Shown here one piece after another: positions 16,105-24,555 of a DNA stretch of 64,000 nucleotides. Below the pieces are notes generated by a model. It was given only the letters and a program-made list of their open reading frames with translations. It was not told the origin of the DNA and ran no database searches. Position numbers and translations under genes: made by a program. The DNA is from Citrobacter koseri ATCC BAA-895. Its GTDB lineage: Bacteria; Pseudomonadota; Gammaproteobacteria; Enterobacterales; Enterobacteriaceae. Position 1 is the stretch's first letter, and every line of letters begins with the position of its first letter. The stretch spans positions 3,534,001-3,598,000 of the forward strand of contig NC_009792.1 in NCBI RefSeq assembly GCF_000018045.1, given 5' to 3'.

Positions 16105-17751
16105 TTACTGATTTTCGATCAACAATGCTTCCAGCAAATCCAGGTCATGCAGCAGTTTTTGCAGGGTTTCGTTACTGATCTCACGCGTCGCGCGCAGGTG
16201 GTACAATTCTGCACGTTCCGAGCGTAGCGCCGCCAGGCGGAAGCGCCGTTCGAGGTTCTCTTCCTGCATCGAGCTTTCCACATCGTTACGCCCATCGGCG
16301 CGGCGACGCAGGTTACCAATCACACGGGAGCTGACCTCGGTGAGCAACTGGTTATCGATGTTCTCTTCGGTATCCGCCGCCAGACGTTCTTCCATCTTCT
16401 GAATCGCGACAATCGCCACTTCCGCCGTGGCGGCGCGGGCGATTCGCTCCTCTTTCTGCTGCTGTGAGTGATCGCCCACTTCCAGATGTTGCAGCAGAAT
16501 CGGCAGCATCACGACCCCCACAAACAGCGAGAACAAAATCACGCCCGCCGCAAGGAATACCAGCTCATAGCGCGCCGGGAAGCCGTTACCATCCGGCAAC
16601 AATAGCGGGATAGAGAGCACACCGGCCAGCGTAATCGCCCCGCGTACCCCCGCAAAGGAGGCGATGAGGACTTCACGCATCGTCCAGGCGCCAAACTCCA
16701 TCGGCTTTTTCTTCAGGAAGCGATTACTGAAGTTCTTCATCGTCCACAGCCAGCCAAAGCGCACCAGCATCAGCGCGGCATAAATCAGCACGATATCGGT
16801 GAACAGCATCCAGGTTTCAACGTTGGGATCGGCTTCCGCCGCCACCAGCGACGACTCCAGAATCCCTGGCAGTTGCAGACCCAACAGCAGAAAGACCATG
16901 CCGTTAAAGACAAACTCCAGCATCGCCCAGGTGCTGTTGGCGCGCAGACGCATCGCCAGCGGCGCGCGACGCATAACGCCGGAGCGGGTGATGGTCATCC
17001 CGGCCGCCACAGCGGCAAGAATGCCGGATACGCCGATATGTTCCGCAATCAGGTAGGAGGCGAACGGCAGCAGGAACAGCAGGACGATTTGCGTCGCTGG
17101 CTCATCCCCGCCCCAACGGCTCAGGAAACGCAGGGAGCGACCGTATAACCAACTGACGACAAAGCCCGCCAGAATACCGCCCACTGCGACTTTAAAGAAC
17201 TCCACCGTCGCCCCGCCGACGGTAAACACCATCGTCCCCATCGCCACTGCGACGGCAAATTTCAACGACACCAGGCCGGACGCGTCGTTCATCAACGCCT
17301 CGCCTTGCAGGATGCCCATAATTTTCTTCGGAATGCGCCCCTCGCCGACAATGCCGGAAAGCGCAACCGCATCGGTCGGCGACAGTACGGCAGCCAGCGC
17401 GAAGGCCGGTATCAGCGGAATGCCCGGCACCAGCCAGTAAATCATAAAGCCAATTCCGACCACCGTGACCAGCACCAGCGCCAGCGCCAGGCCGAAAATC
17501 TCTCGCCCATGTTCGAGAAACTCCCGGGTCGGCGTTTTCCAGCCGTCTGCGAACAACAGCGGCGGAATAAACAGCACCAGGAACAGTTCAGGGTCAAATT
17601 CCACATGCAAACCAAACGTCGGCCATGCCAGCAGCGCGCCAATGGCGATTTGCATGAGGGGTAAAGGAAGCTGGAAGGGCAATACACGAGTAAATACCCC
17701 CGACAGCGAGACCACAAGGGTCATGATGAGTATTGTGAAGAAGATTTCCAT
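16105..17751 (-). CDS. yjcE: YjcE, predicted Na+/H+ exchanger
   Basis: The 548-residue CPA1-family cation:proton antiporter has about 12 hydrophobic helices. The family motifs are present: FIPPLLFADGWKTP and the ion-site region ALSPTDAVALSGIVGEG with the acidic residue, followed by NDASGLVSLKFAVAVAM. A cytoplasmic, charged, coiled-coil-like tail of about 120 residues follows (EERIARAATAEVAIVAIQKM onward). Length and sequence match E. coli YjcE; the physiological ion has not been firmly shown. Confidence 0.93.
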   Translation of the reverse strand: MEIFFTILIMTLVVSLSGVFTRVLPFQLPLPLMQIAIGALLAWPTFGLHVEFDPELFLVLFIPPLLFADGWKTPTREFLEHGREIFGLALALVLVTVVGIGFMIYWLVPGIPLIPAFALAAVLSPTDAVALSGIVGEGRIPKKIMGILQGEALMNDASGLVSLKFAVAVAMGTMVFTVGGATVEFFKVAVGGILAGFVVSWLYGRSLRFLSRWGGDEPATQIVLLFLLPFASYLIAEHIGVSGILAAVAAGMTITRSGVMRRAPLAMRLRANSTWAMLEFVFNGMVFLLLGLQLPGILESSLVAAEADPNVETWMLFTDIVLIYAALMLVRFGWLWTMKNFSNRFLKKKPMEFGAWTMREVLIASFAGVRGAITLAGVLSIPLLLPDGNGFPARYELVFLAAGVILFSLFVGVVMLPILLQHLEVGDHSQQQKEERIARAATAEVAIVAIQKMEERLAADTEENIDNQLLTEVSSRVIGNLRRRADGRNDVESSMQEENLERRFRLAALRSERAELYHLRATREISNETLQKLLHDLDLLEALLIENQ

Positions 17752-17858
17752 GCGTTCCCTGTTTGCGATATTTCTTATGTTTTAAAACGTGAGGCGTCGT
17801 GCCTCAATTCTATCTTCCTCAGAGTAACGCAAAAGACAACGGGATGTGTCCTGAAAAT

Positions 17859-17888
17859 AAAAACGGGCGGCAAAAGCCACCCGTTTTT
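17859..17888 (-). terminator. Rho-independent terminator of ghxP
   Basis: AAAAACGGGCGGC and GCCACCCGTTTTT form a long stem with an AAAA loop in the ghxP-yjcE gap. On the minus strand it is followed by a T-rich run, so it ends ghxP transcription before yjcE. Confidence 0.85.
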
Positions 17889-17903
17889 AGAGGACGCCAG
17901 GAA

Positions 17904-19253
17904 TCAGATAGCCCAGCCGCCCGCATAGAAGGCGACCAGCGCTACGGCAATCACCACGGTGCCGACGTTCAGCTTACGCCATTCGCCCGACACAATGCGG
18001 CCGATCACCAGCGTAGCAAAACCAATCATAATGCCGGTTACGATGTTGCAGGTCAGGACGATAAACACCGCCGTGATCAGACCCGCCATCGCATCCACAA
18101 AGTCAGCGAAGTCGATTTTCGCCACGTTGCTCAGCATCAGCAGGCCGACGTACATCAGCGCGGGCGCGGTCGCGTAGACCGGAACCAGATAAGAGAGCGG
18201 AGAGAGGAACAGGATCAGCAGGAACAGGACACCGACGGTGATCGCCGTCAGACCCGTTTTACCGCCTGCCGCCGTACCCGCCGCCGATTCAATGTATACC
18301 GCCGCAGGCGCTGCGCCAACCAGACCAGAGAACACGCTGCTCAGGGAGTCGGTGGTCAGCGCTTTGCCGCCATCGATAATCTGCCCGTCTTTATCCAGCA
18401 GGTTCGCCTGGCCAGCGACCGCGCGAATCGTGCCGGTGGCGTCGAAAACAGCGGTCATCACCAGCGCCAGCACGCTCGGCAGGACGATCGGGTTCAGCGC
18501 GCCCATAATATCCAGGCTGCCAATCAGCGAGTTGCCGTGTTCATCACTTAAAGACGGCATAGCAAAAAAGCCGGAGAAATGGACGGATGGATCGAAGATC
18601 AAACCCACAACCGAAATACCAATAATGGTCAGCAGAATGCCGCCCGGCACCTTCAGTTTTTCCAGGCCGATAATGACCGCCAGACCAATCAGCGACATGA
18701 TAACCGGGAAAGAATCAAAGTTACCCAGCGCGACCGGCAGACCGTCCAGCGGGTTCTTAATCACCAGACCCACACCATTCGCGGCGATCAGCAACAGGAA
18801 CAGGCCGATACCGATGCCGGTGCCGTGCGCCACGCCATGCGGCAGATTGCGCAGGATCCAGCTACGGATACCGGTCGCCGAGATGATGGTAAACAGCACG
18901 CCCATCAGGAATACCGCACCCAGCGCAACCGGAACGCTAATGTGCTGACCCAGCACCAGGCTAAACGCGGTGAAGGCGGTCAGCGAGATGGCGCAACCGA
19001 TAGCCAACGGCAGGTTCGCCCACAGACCCATAACAATAGAACCGACGCCAGCCACCAGGCAGGTCGCCACAAATACGGCGGCAGGCGGGAATCCGGCTTT
19101 ACCCAGCATCCCCGGAACCACGATAACGGAGTAGACCATCGCCAGGAAAGTCGTTAATCCGGCAACCACTTCCTGACGGACGGTGCTTCCACGGTGTGAA
19201 ATTTTAAACCAGGCGTCGAGTGAACCGCCGGTACGCGCTGAAGGCGTAGACAT
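17904..19253 (-). CDS. ghxP: GhxP, guanine/hypoxanthine permease
   Basis: GhxP is an inner-membrane AzgA-type nucleobase:cation symporter (NAT/NCS2 superfamily) for guanine and hypoxanthine. The 449 residues match E. coli YjcD/GhxP, with the N-terminal STVRQEVVAGLTTFLAMVYS, the motif VFDATGTIRAVAGQA and the conserved YIESAAGTAAGGKTGLTA. The ATG giving MSTPSARTGGSLDAW was chosen; upstream in-frame starts add unrelated residues. Several PurR-like operators lie in its 324-bp leader, consistent with purine repression. Confidence 0.95.
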   Translation of the reverse strand: MSTPSARTGGSLDAWFKISHRGSTVRQEVVAGLTTFLAMVYSVIVVPGMLGKAGFPPAAVFVATCLVAGVGSIVMGLWANLPLAIGCAISLTAFTAFSLVLGQHISVPVALGAVFLMGVLFTIISATGIRSWILRNLPHGVAHGTGIGIGLFLLLIAANGVGLVIKNPLDGLPVALGNFDSFPVIMSLIGLAVIIGLEKLKVPGGILLTIIGISVVGLIFDPSVHFSGFFAMPSLSDEHGNSLIGSLDIMGALNPIVLPSVLALVMTAVFDATGTIRAVAGQANLLDKDGQIIDGGKALTTDSLSSVFSGLVGAAPAAVYIESAAGTAAGGKTGLTAITVGVLFLLILFLSPLSYLVPVYATAPALMYVGLLMLSNVAKIDFADFVDAMAGLITAVFIVLTCNIVTGIMIGFATLVIGRIVSGEWRKLNVGTVVIAVALVAFYAGGWAI

Positions 19254-19577
19254 AGAAAACATCCCCTGAGAGTTTATTTTTCGTCGAGTATGCGTGGTGG
19301 ACAATCCACTGCCAGCGAAACGTCATCTCCTTGTGCTACGTTTGCAACAATAAGGGGTGTCGCAAAAAAGCAAACGTTTAACTCCGCGCATACAAAACGG
19401 GTAGTAAAAAAAGCAAACGATTATCCAGCGATAATACGGGGCTTTTCAACTAAACTTTGCGGCTTTTTGCTTATTTCTTTTCATCACGCTCAATAAATCG
19501 CCAGTCGATGCGCAAACGTTATCGTCAATGCGCAATCTGATAACATTTTTTCTCGGGCGGACGACTGACACATCCGT
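19254..19577. promoter_or_regulatory. ghxP control region with multiple PurR-like boxes
   Basis: The 324-bp gap holds no gene. Three copies of a PurR-type core GCAAACG are seen in one orientation: 19367-19382 (AAAGCAAACGTTTAAC), 19409-19424 (AAAAGCAAACGATTAT) and 19510-19525 (GCGCAAACGTTATCGT). The last is the closest to the consensus ACGCAAACGTTTTCNT. A fourth inverted half-like copy (TGCTACGTTTGCAACA) is at 19334-19349. They would place ghxP in the PurR regulon. Confidence 0.65.
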
Positions 19578-20246
19578 CTACCCGCCAGGGATCTCAAAAG
19601 GACCGCCTTGCTGGATAGCCCTTTGCCACGCCGGGCGCATCTCTACGCGCTTCTTCCAGGCGCTAATGTGCGTCAGGTCGTTAATTCCGCCTCGGCTCAG
19701 TAACGCAAACAGAGGAAAACTCATCTGGATATCCGCCATGCTGATATGTTCCCCGGCAAACCAGGGCTGCGCGGCAAGATGCGCATCAATGTAGCGCGCA
19801 TGCGTCTCCAGTTGCGGGTTGAGATACGCTTTTTGCACGCCCTGCCCCAGAATGCCGCCCAGCGTGCGTAACCCAAATGGCACCGGCGGTTTACCCAGGC
19901 TGACAAACACCAGTTTCATTAACAGCATTGGCATTAACGAGCCTTCCGCATAATGCAGCCAGAACCGATACTGCCGTTTTTGCCGGGCATCGGCAGGTTT
20001 AAACTGCCCTGCGTGGTCATAGGTTTCCTGCAAATACTCCAGGATGGCGCCGGATTCGGCGAGGATCTCACCGTTATCCTCAATAACGGGCGATTTTCCA
20101 AGCGGGTGGATTTTTTTCAGCGCCGGTGGCGCAAGCATGGTTTTTTCACGCTGGTAGCGAACAATCTGGTAGGGCAGCGACAGCTCCTCCAGCGCCCAGA
20201 GCACGCGCTGGGAACGAGATTGATTCAAATGATGCACCGTCAGCAT
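19578..20246 (-). CDS. Glutathione S-transferase family protein
   Basis: The 222-residue protein has an N-terminal thioredoxin-like GST domain (SRSQRVLWALEELSLPYQIV, then LGKSPVIEDNGEILAESGAI with the cis-Pro and the Glu-Ser glutathione contact). An all-helical C-terminal domain follows. I chose the ATG giving MLTVHHLNQSRSQRV; an ATG 8 codons upstream is less like the family. An equivalent gene sits next to soxR in Salmonella (from memory). Substrate is unknown. Its neighbours in the redox-stress locus fit a detoxification role, but there is no visible SoxS box I would defend. Confidence 0.87.
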   Translation of the reverse strand: MLTVHHLNQSRSQRVLWALEELSLPYQIVRYQREKTMLAPPALKKIHPLGKSPVIEDNGEILAESGAILEYLQETYDHAGQFKPADARQKRQYRFWLHYAEGSLMPMLLMKLVFVSLGKPPVPFGLRTLGGILGQGVQKAYLNPQLETHARYIDAHLAAQPWFAGEHISMADIQMSFPLFALLSRGGINDLTHISAWKKRVEMRPAWQRAIQQGGPFEIPGG

Positions 20247-20366
20247 GGCTGTCTCCTGTTTTTCATTCAAATTAACTATAGAAAAGAGCGAGAGATGGCG
20301 TAAAAATTTCGGCTAAAAAACAGACAATACACTGGCAAACGGGCGGGCATGGCATACAATTACAGT

Positions 20367-20507
20367 ATCAACACAAACCGGAACCTCCACCACGTGCTCG
20401 ACTGAGGGGTGTTGATGTCGGGGGAAACCCTCCCGTGAACCAACGGGATAGAGCGAAAGACAAAGACCGGAAACAAACTAAAGCGCCCTTGCGGCGCTTT
20501 AGTTTTA
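20367..20507 (+). ncRNA. sraL: Small RNA SraL (RyjA)
   Basis: The stretch beginning ATCAACACAAACCGGAACC and ending in a strong terminator (ACTAAAGCGCC-CTTG-CGGCGCTTTAGT plus T-run, 20477-20507) corresponds to SraL/RyjA, about 140 nt, known at this site in E. coli and Salmonella. A -10 like TACAAT (20355-20360) precedes it. SraL is RpoS-dependent, binds Hfq, and has been reported to regulate tig (trigger factor) and rho mRNAs. Its 3' end faces the 3' end of soxR, so the terminator can serve both transcripts. Confidence 0.88.
20477..20507. terminator. Bidirectional terminator of sraL and soxR
   Basis: The near-perfect stem ACTAAAGCGCC/GGCGCTTTAGT has T-rich sequence on the plus side and TTTG on the minus side. 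It closes sraL and lies 57 bp beyond the soxR stop. Confidence 0.85.
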
Positions 20508-20564
20508 TGCGCGGCGATATGGTGCTCGCTTATCCGGCCTACGCGCGTCCCGGCGAAACGACAT

Positions 20565-21023
20565 TTAATCATCTTCCAGCAATCGCGCCCCTGTTCCCTG
20601 CGTGCCGAGCTGATCGCCTGGGTTGCGCAGCGGGCAATCGCTACGCGACAAACAGCCGCAGCCGATACAGCCGTCCAGCTCATCACGCAACGCCACCAGA
20701 GTATGAATACGTCTGTCCAGCTCCTCGCGCCATTGCGAAGAAAGCTGCTTCCACTCCTTTGCGCTCAACGTATGCCCCTCAGGCAATACGCCAAACGCTT
20801 CGCCAATGGTCGCCAGCGGAATGCCAATACGTTGAGCAATCTTGATGATCGCCACATAGCGCAGCACATCGCGCTTATATCGCCGCTGATTGCCGCTGTT
20901 ACGGACACTGCTGATAAGCCCTTTGCTCTCATAAAAGTGCAGCGCCGATACCGCCACACCGCTACGTTTCGCCACCTCACCCGGCGTAAGCAGGGACTTT
21001 ATACGCGGTAATTTCTTTTCCAT
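20565..21023 (-). CDS. soxR: SoxR, redox-sensing [2Fe-2S] MerR-family regulator
   Basis: SoxR is a transcription factor that senses redox-cycling compounds and nitric oxide and activates soxS when its iron-sulfur cluster is oxidised. The 152 residues have a MerR helix-turn-helix (LTPGEVAKRSGVAVSALHFYES), the dimerisation helix, and the cluster ligands Cys119, 122, 124 and 130 in CIGCGCLSRSDC. The C-terminus is two residues shorter than in E. coli. The gene is divergent from soxS with the SoxR operator between them. Confidence 0.97.
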   Translation of the reverse strand: MEKKLPRIKSLLTPGEVAKRSGVAVSALHFYESKGLISSVRNSGNQRRYKRDVLRYVAIIKIAQRIGIPLATIGEAFGVLPEGHTLSAKEWKQLSSQWREELDRRIHTLVALRDELDGCIGCGCLSRSDCPLRNPGDQLGTQGTGARLLEDD

Positions 21024-21030
21024 AAATCGC

Positions 21031-21061
21031 TTTACCTCAAGTTAACTTGAGGAATTATACT
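21031..21061 (+). promoter_or_regulatory. soxS promoter with SoxR operator
   Basis: The perfect 18-bp palindrome CCTCAAGTTAACTTGAGG (21035-21052) is the SoxR site. It lies between a -35 like TTTACC (21031-21036) and the -10 TATACT (21056-21061). The spacer is 19 bp, the over-long spacing typical of MerR-family promoters that the activator must distort. Confidence 0.93.
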
Positions 21062-21109
21062 CGCCCGCAAACAAAACGACGAATCGAACACTGAGAAAGA
21101 GGCAGCAAT

Positions 21110-21433
21110 ATGTCCCATCAGCAGATAATTCAGACCCTTATTGAATGGATTGATGAACATATCGACCAACCGCTGAACATTGATGTGGTCGCAAAAAAAT
21201 CAGGTTACTCGAAGTGGTATTTACAGCGGATGTTCCGCACGGTGATGCATCAGACGCTGGGCGACTATATTCGTCAGCGCCGACTCCTGCTGGCCGCCGT
21301 AGAGCTACGAACGACCGAGCGCCCCATTTTTGATATCGCGATGGATCTGGGATATGTGTCGCAACAGACATTTTCGCGCGTCTTCCGCCGCGAGTTTGAC
21401 CGCACGCCCAGCGACTACCGTCATCGTCTGTAA
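21110..21433 (+). CDS. soxS: SoxS, superoxide response activator
   Basis: SoxS is a 107-residue AraC-family activator consisting only of the DNA-binding domain with two helix-turn-helix units (IDVVAKKSGYSKWYLQRMFR and FDIAMDLGYVSQQTFSRVFR). It switches on sodA, zwf, fumC and other superoxide-response genes. Length equals E. coli SoxS. Expression is controlled by the SoxR-dependent promoter just upstream. Its stop is 2 bp from the stop of convergent pdeC, so the two transcripts must overlap or end within each other. Confidence 0.97.
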   Translation: MSHQQIIQTLIEWIDEHIDQPLNIDVVAKKSGYSKWYLQRMFRTVMHQTLGDYIRQRRLLLAAVELRTTERPIFDIAMDLGYVSQQTFSRVFRREFDRTPSDYRHRL

Positions 21434-21435
21434 CT

Positions 21436-23022
21436 TTACTGCCCGCGCTGCATCAGGAGTGCGGGCGACTGTTGCAGCCACTGAATAAACGCCTGCGGCG
21501 GCATCGCCTTCGCAAAATACCATCCCTGACAATACTGAACGCCGCGTTTGAACAGCCAGTTCACCTGATCTGCCGTTTCCACGCCTTCGGCAATGGCCTT
21601 CAGGTGTAAACTTTGCGCCATTTCGATGATATGTTCCGCGATCAGATGGCTGGTGCTATTGGTGGTCAGCGTGTCGATAAAGGATTTATCAATCTTCAGA
21701 ATATCGACATTCAATGAATACAGGTTGTGCAGGTTTGAGTACCCTGTTCCAAAATCATCAATCGCCACTTCAAAACCCGCCTGACGAAATGCCTGAATAA
21801 CCGGCGTGGTTTTCGGCACGTCAATAAAGCCGCGCTCCGTCACTTCCACCTTAATTTGTTGCGCAAGAACGGAATGCTGACGGGCTTTCTCCGCAATTAA
21901 TGCGATAAGCCGGGAGGAGTGGAAATCAGAAGCAGAGAGATTAATAGAGATATAAAGATGAGGTTGCGAGGCGAGAAAATGTCCCAGATCGTTGAATACT
22001 TCTTCCACCACGTAATCGGTAATCTGCGCAATCATCCCCTCTTTTTCAGCCAGCGGGATAAACTCTGCCGGGCTCATCACCTGCCCTTCAAAACCAGGCC
22101 AGCGCAATAGCGCCTCCGCCCCCACGCATTTTTCATTTTGAATATCAATAATGGGCTGATAATAAAGACGCAGTTGACGTTTATCGATCGCTCGCTGCAA
22201 CAAACGGCGCGGTGAATGATATTCCTCGCGCGTACGCGACCACATCAATAACACAATGATGCTACAGATAATGCCTAACGGCAGCGTTAACGTCGCCTGA
22301 TGGTACAGGTTCTGATAGAAACGCGCGTTATCAGTGGAAACAATTATCGCGATCGGACGTTTTTCTGAATGGGCAATGGTATAGAAGCGATTATTTTGCT
22401 GAAAGGTAGATTCATCACGGTGCAGTAACGGTAATAATTGCTCGACGTTTGCCTGTTCGCTCACGGAGAAAAAGGAGTTCGTCACCGTGTCATATACGCC
22501 CCAGGCCAGAGTCGGATCGTCTGACATCACCTCGCTGTAAGACAACGGGTTTATTACCGCGACATAGTGCCCTCTTTGCATATACGTCATTTTGTAGCCA
22601 GCAAAGAATGGCGTATCACGATAGTAATAAATAGAAACGTCTGGTTCTCGTTTATAATCTGCGGCAGGGATAATATAAGGACTGGCAGGCGCCATTACCG
22701 TAGAGCATAAAAAATGATCGTCTTGCGCATAAATTAACTCGCTGATATACAGACGACCACGAATAATATCCTGCATTCGTTTTTGATGCGCAGGAGTACA
22801 GGCTTTTCCCTGATACTGCTGTATCGCGTCGCGGGCCAGCTCCACCTGCTGGACAACCAGTTCCGTTTTTTCTAATGCCAGCTCGGCAAAAGAGTGCAGT
22901 TGATTACGGGTTTCAGACACCGCCCGCATGTGGGCAAACCATAGCGCCAGCATCACGGGGAGTAATACCACCATGATTGTTCCAAGGAATCTCAGCAACT
23001 TTCGTTGCGCGCTATGATTCAT
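21436..23022 (-). CDS. pdeC: PdeC (YjcC), membrane c-di-GMP phosphodiesterase
   Basis: The 528-residue inner-membrane protein has two helices (FLGTIMVVLLPVMLALWFA at the N-terminus and LPLGIICSIIVLLMWS near residue 250) that enclose a periplasmic CSS-motif sensor domain with conserved cysteines. A cytoplasmic EAL domain follows (GAEALLRW, then VEVTERG and IDDFGTGYSNL). All the acidic metal-binding residues I can check are present, so it should hydrolyse c-di-GMP. In E. coli the activity depends on the redox state of the periplasmic cysteines, which fits its position next to soxRS. Confidence 0.95.
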   Translation of the reverse strand: MNHSAQRKLLRFLGTIMVVLLPVMLALWFAHMRAVSETRNQLHSFAELALEKTELVVQQVELARDAIQQYQGKACTPAHQKRMQDIIRGRLYISELIYAQDDHFLCSTVMAPASPYIIPAADYKREPDVSIYYYRDTPFFAGYKMTYMQRGHYVAVINPLSYSEVMSDDPTLAWGVYDTVTNSFFSVSEQANVEQLLPLLHRDESTFQQNNRFYTIAHSEKRPIAIIVSTDNARFYQNLYHQATLTLPLGIICSIIVLLMWSRTREEYHSPRRLLQRAIDKRQLRLYYQPIIDIQNEKCVGAEALLRWPGFEGQVMSPAEFIPLAEKEGMIAQITDYVVEEVFNDLGHFLASQPHLYISINLSASDFHSSRLIALIAEKARQHSVLAQQIKVEVTERGFIDVPKTTPVIQAFRQAGFEVAIDDFGTGYSNLHNLYSLNVDILKIDKSFIDTLTTNSTSHLIAEHIIEMAQSLHLKAIAEGVETADQVNWLFKRGVQYCQGWYFAKAMPPQAFIQWLQQSPALLMQRGQ

Positions 23023-23448
23023 TTCGGCCCTGTATCCCTGAATTGTCTGTGCCTGTCATCATCAAGGCGGATGCTATAACAAACAGGTGATTACGTTGCA
23101 TGAATTAAGCGACATTAGCAACAGACTTTTCCTGGTAAAAGTCTGATATTGACGGATGACGATAATATTTTCCCGTAAGGCAAACTTAAAGTTATGCTTA
23201 TTTTTATTAGGGAATATTCTAATCCAAAAGGAGTAAGAATTTTCCAGGGTTTTTTCCGATTAATGCAGAAAAATTAAGTTAAATTTCCAGGCTGGTTAAT
23301 TTTCCGGCGCTAATAAAATGGTAATAAAAATACATCTTCAATAACCAGTCCCATAATCTTCCGGTATAGCCCCCTTCAGATACCCATATTTAATTTGTGG
23401 TTATAAAGCGCACAAAAAAGGGTGCCCTGCACTGGCTAACAAACAATT
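23023..23448. other. pdeC-yjcB divergent intergenic region
   Basis: The AT-rich gap between divergent genes must hold the pdeC promoter. No gene, REP or strong hairpin is seen; a perfect CRP box lies just beyond its right end. Confidence 0.5.
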
Positions 23449-23470
23449 TATTGTGATATAGTTCACAAAA
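23449..23470 (+). promoter_or_regulatory. CRP binding site upstream of yjcB
   Basis: TGTGATATAGTTCACA is a perfect TGTGA-N6-TCACA dyad flanked by A/T. It lies about 130 bp before the yjcB start and over 400 bp from pdeC, so yjcB is the likely target. Confidence 0.75.
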
Positions 23471-23598
23471 ATGATGAAACAGAAACGTTGTTTCATTCAG
23501 TGTCGATGTCATGCCCGTCGATAGCCAGAGTGTACCACGCCTTCCGTGAGCAACGCCGCGCTGTCCAGGGCACCTGCTATTCTCAGAGGAAATGTTTC

Positions 23599-23880
23599 AT
23601 GGCTACCATAACCACTGGCGTGGTTCTTCTCCGCTGGCAACTGCTGAGCGCTGTGCTCATGTTTTTAGCCAGCACGCTCAATATTCGCTTTCGTAAATCC
23701 GACTATATCGGACTCGCGGTGATCAGTAGCGGCCTTGGCGTCGTATCGGCCTGCTGGTTTGCAACCGGGTTACTCGGCATCACTCTGATGGATGTCTCCG
23801 CAATCTGGAACAATATAGAAGCCGTGATGGTGGAAGCCATGAGCCATACCCCGCCAGAGTGGCCGATGGTGTTGACCTGA
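23599..23880 (+). CDS. yjcB: YjcB, small inner-membrane protein
   Basis: The 93-residue protein of unknown function is closely similar to E. coli YjcB. Helices are predicted at VVLLRWQLLSAVLMFLASTL and VISSGLGVVSACWFATGLLG, followed by a short acidic tail. I chose the ATG giving MATITTG, which has AGAGGA 8 bases upstream; the frame is open to 23488 but upstream residues are unlike the family. A terminator follows directly. A perfect CRP box upstream suggests catabolite control. Confidence 0.88.
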   Translation: MATITTGVVLLRWQLLSAVLMFLASTLNIRFRKSDYIGLAVISSGLGVVSACWFATGLLGITLMDVSAIWNNIEAVMVEAMSHTPPEWPMVLT

Positions 23881-23889
23881 TGCTGATAT

Positions 23890-23914
23890 AAGCCTCCGCC
23901 CGGAGGCTTTTTTA
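23890..23914 (+). terminator. Rho-independent terminator of yjcB
   Basis: AAGCCTCCG and CGGAGGCTT form a compact stem followed by TTTTTA, 9 bp after the yjcB stop. Confidence 0.88.
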
Positions 23915-23973
23915 TTCTCTCAAAAACAGCCAGTTAACCTTTCTCCCGCCAAAATCGCCGTATCATTTATTGT

Positions 23974-23992
23974 AATGAGAACTATTCTCATA
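23974..23992 (+). promoter_or_regulatory. Fur box of fecIR
   Basis: AATGAGAACTATTCTCATA contains perfect 7-bp arms ATGAGAA/TTCTCAT and resembles the Fur consensus GATAATGATAATCATTATC. It lies 45 bp before fecI, as expected for iron repression of the regulatory genes. Confidence 0.75.
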
Positions 23993-24036
23993 TTAACATC
24001 CCCGCCGTGATGATTAACTTTTGATACTTTTCCTCT

Positions 24037-24555
24037 ATGCCGACTCCAGTTCAGTGCGCTCCTTTAACGTTTGAATCGCTGTATCGCGCGCATCACGGCT
24101 GGCTGACGCACTGGCTGGCGCGAAAGTTACAGTCGGCGTTCGACGCCGACGACGTCGCCCAGGACACCTTCCTGCGTATTATTAACGGTGAATCTCTGAC
24201 GGCGATTCGCGACCCAAAGTCGTTTCTCTGCACCGTCGCCAAACGGGTGATGATCGACCTTTTCCGCCGCAATGCGCTGGAAAAAGCGTATCTGGAGATG
24301 CTTGCGCAGTTACCCGAAACGCTGGCACCTTCCGCTGAAGAAAAGCAGTCGCATCTCGAAACGCTGCAACTTGTCGACAGGATGCTGGACGGGTTGAGCG
24401 CCAAAGCGAGAACGGCCTTCCTGCTTTCTCAGCTTGACGGGCTGACCTACAGCGACATCGCGCAACGTCTGAATGTTTCCGTCAGTTCGGTGAAAAAGTA
24501 CGTCGCGAAAGCCACGGAACACTGCCTGCTGTTCCGCCTGGAGCATGATCTGTGA
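24037..24555 (+). CDS. fecI: FecI, ECF sigma factor for ferric citrate transport
   Basis: This is a 172-residue extracytoplasmic-function sigma factor that directs RNA polymerase to the fecA promoter when FecA/FecR signal ferric citrate. Region 2 is seen as LQSAFDADDVAQDTFLRII and RDPKSFLCTVAKRVMIDLFR, and region 4 as LTYSDIAQRLNVSVSSVKKY. Identity to E. coli FecI is high over the whole length. The fecR GTG overlaps its stop. The RBS is poor (TTTTCCTCT), typical of weakly translated regulators. Confidence 0.96.
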   Translation: MPTPVQCAPLTFESLYRAHHGWLTHWLARKLQSAFDADDVAQDTFLRIINGESLTAIRDPKSFLCTVAKRVMIDLFRRNALEKAYLEMLAQLPETLAPSAEEKQSHLETLQLVDRMLDGLSAKARTAFLLSQLDGLTYSDIAQRLNVSVSSVKKYVAKATEHCLLFRLEHDL

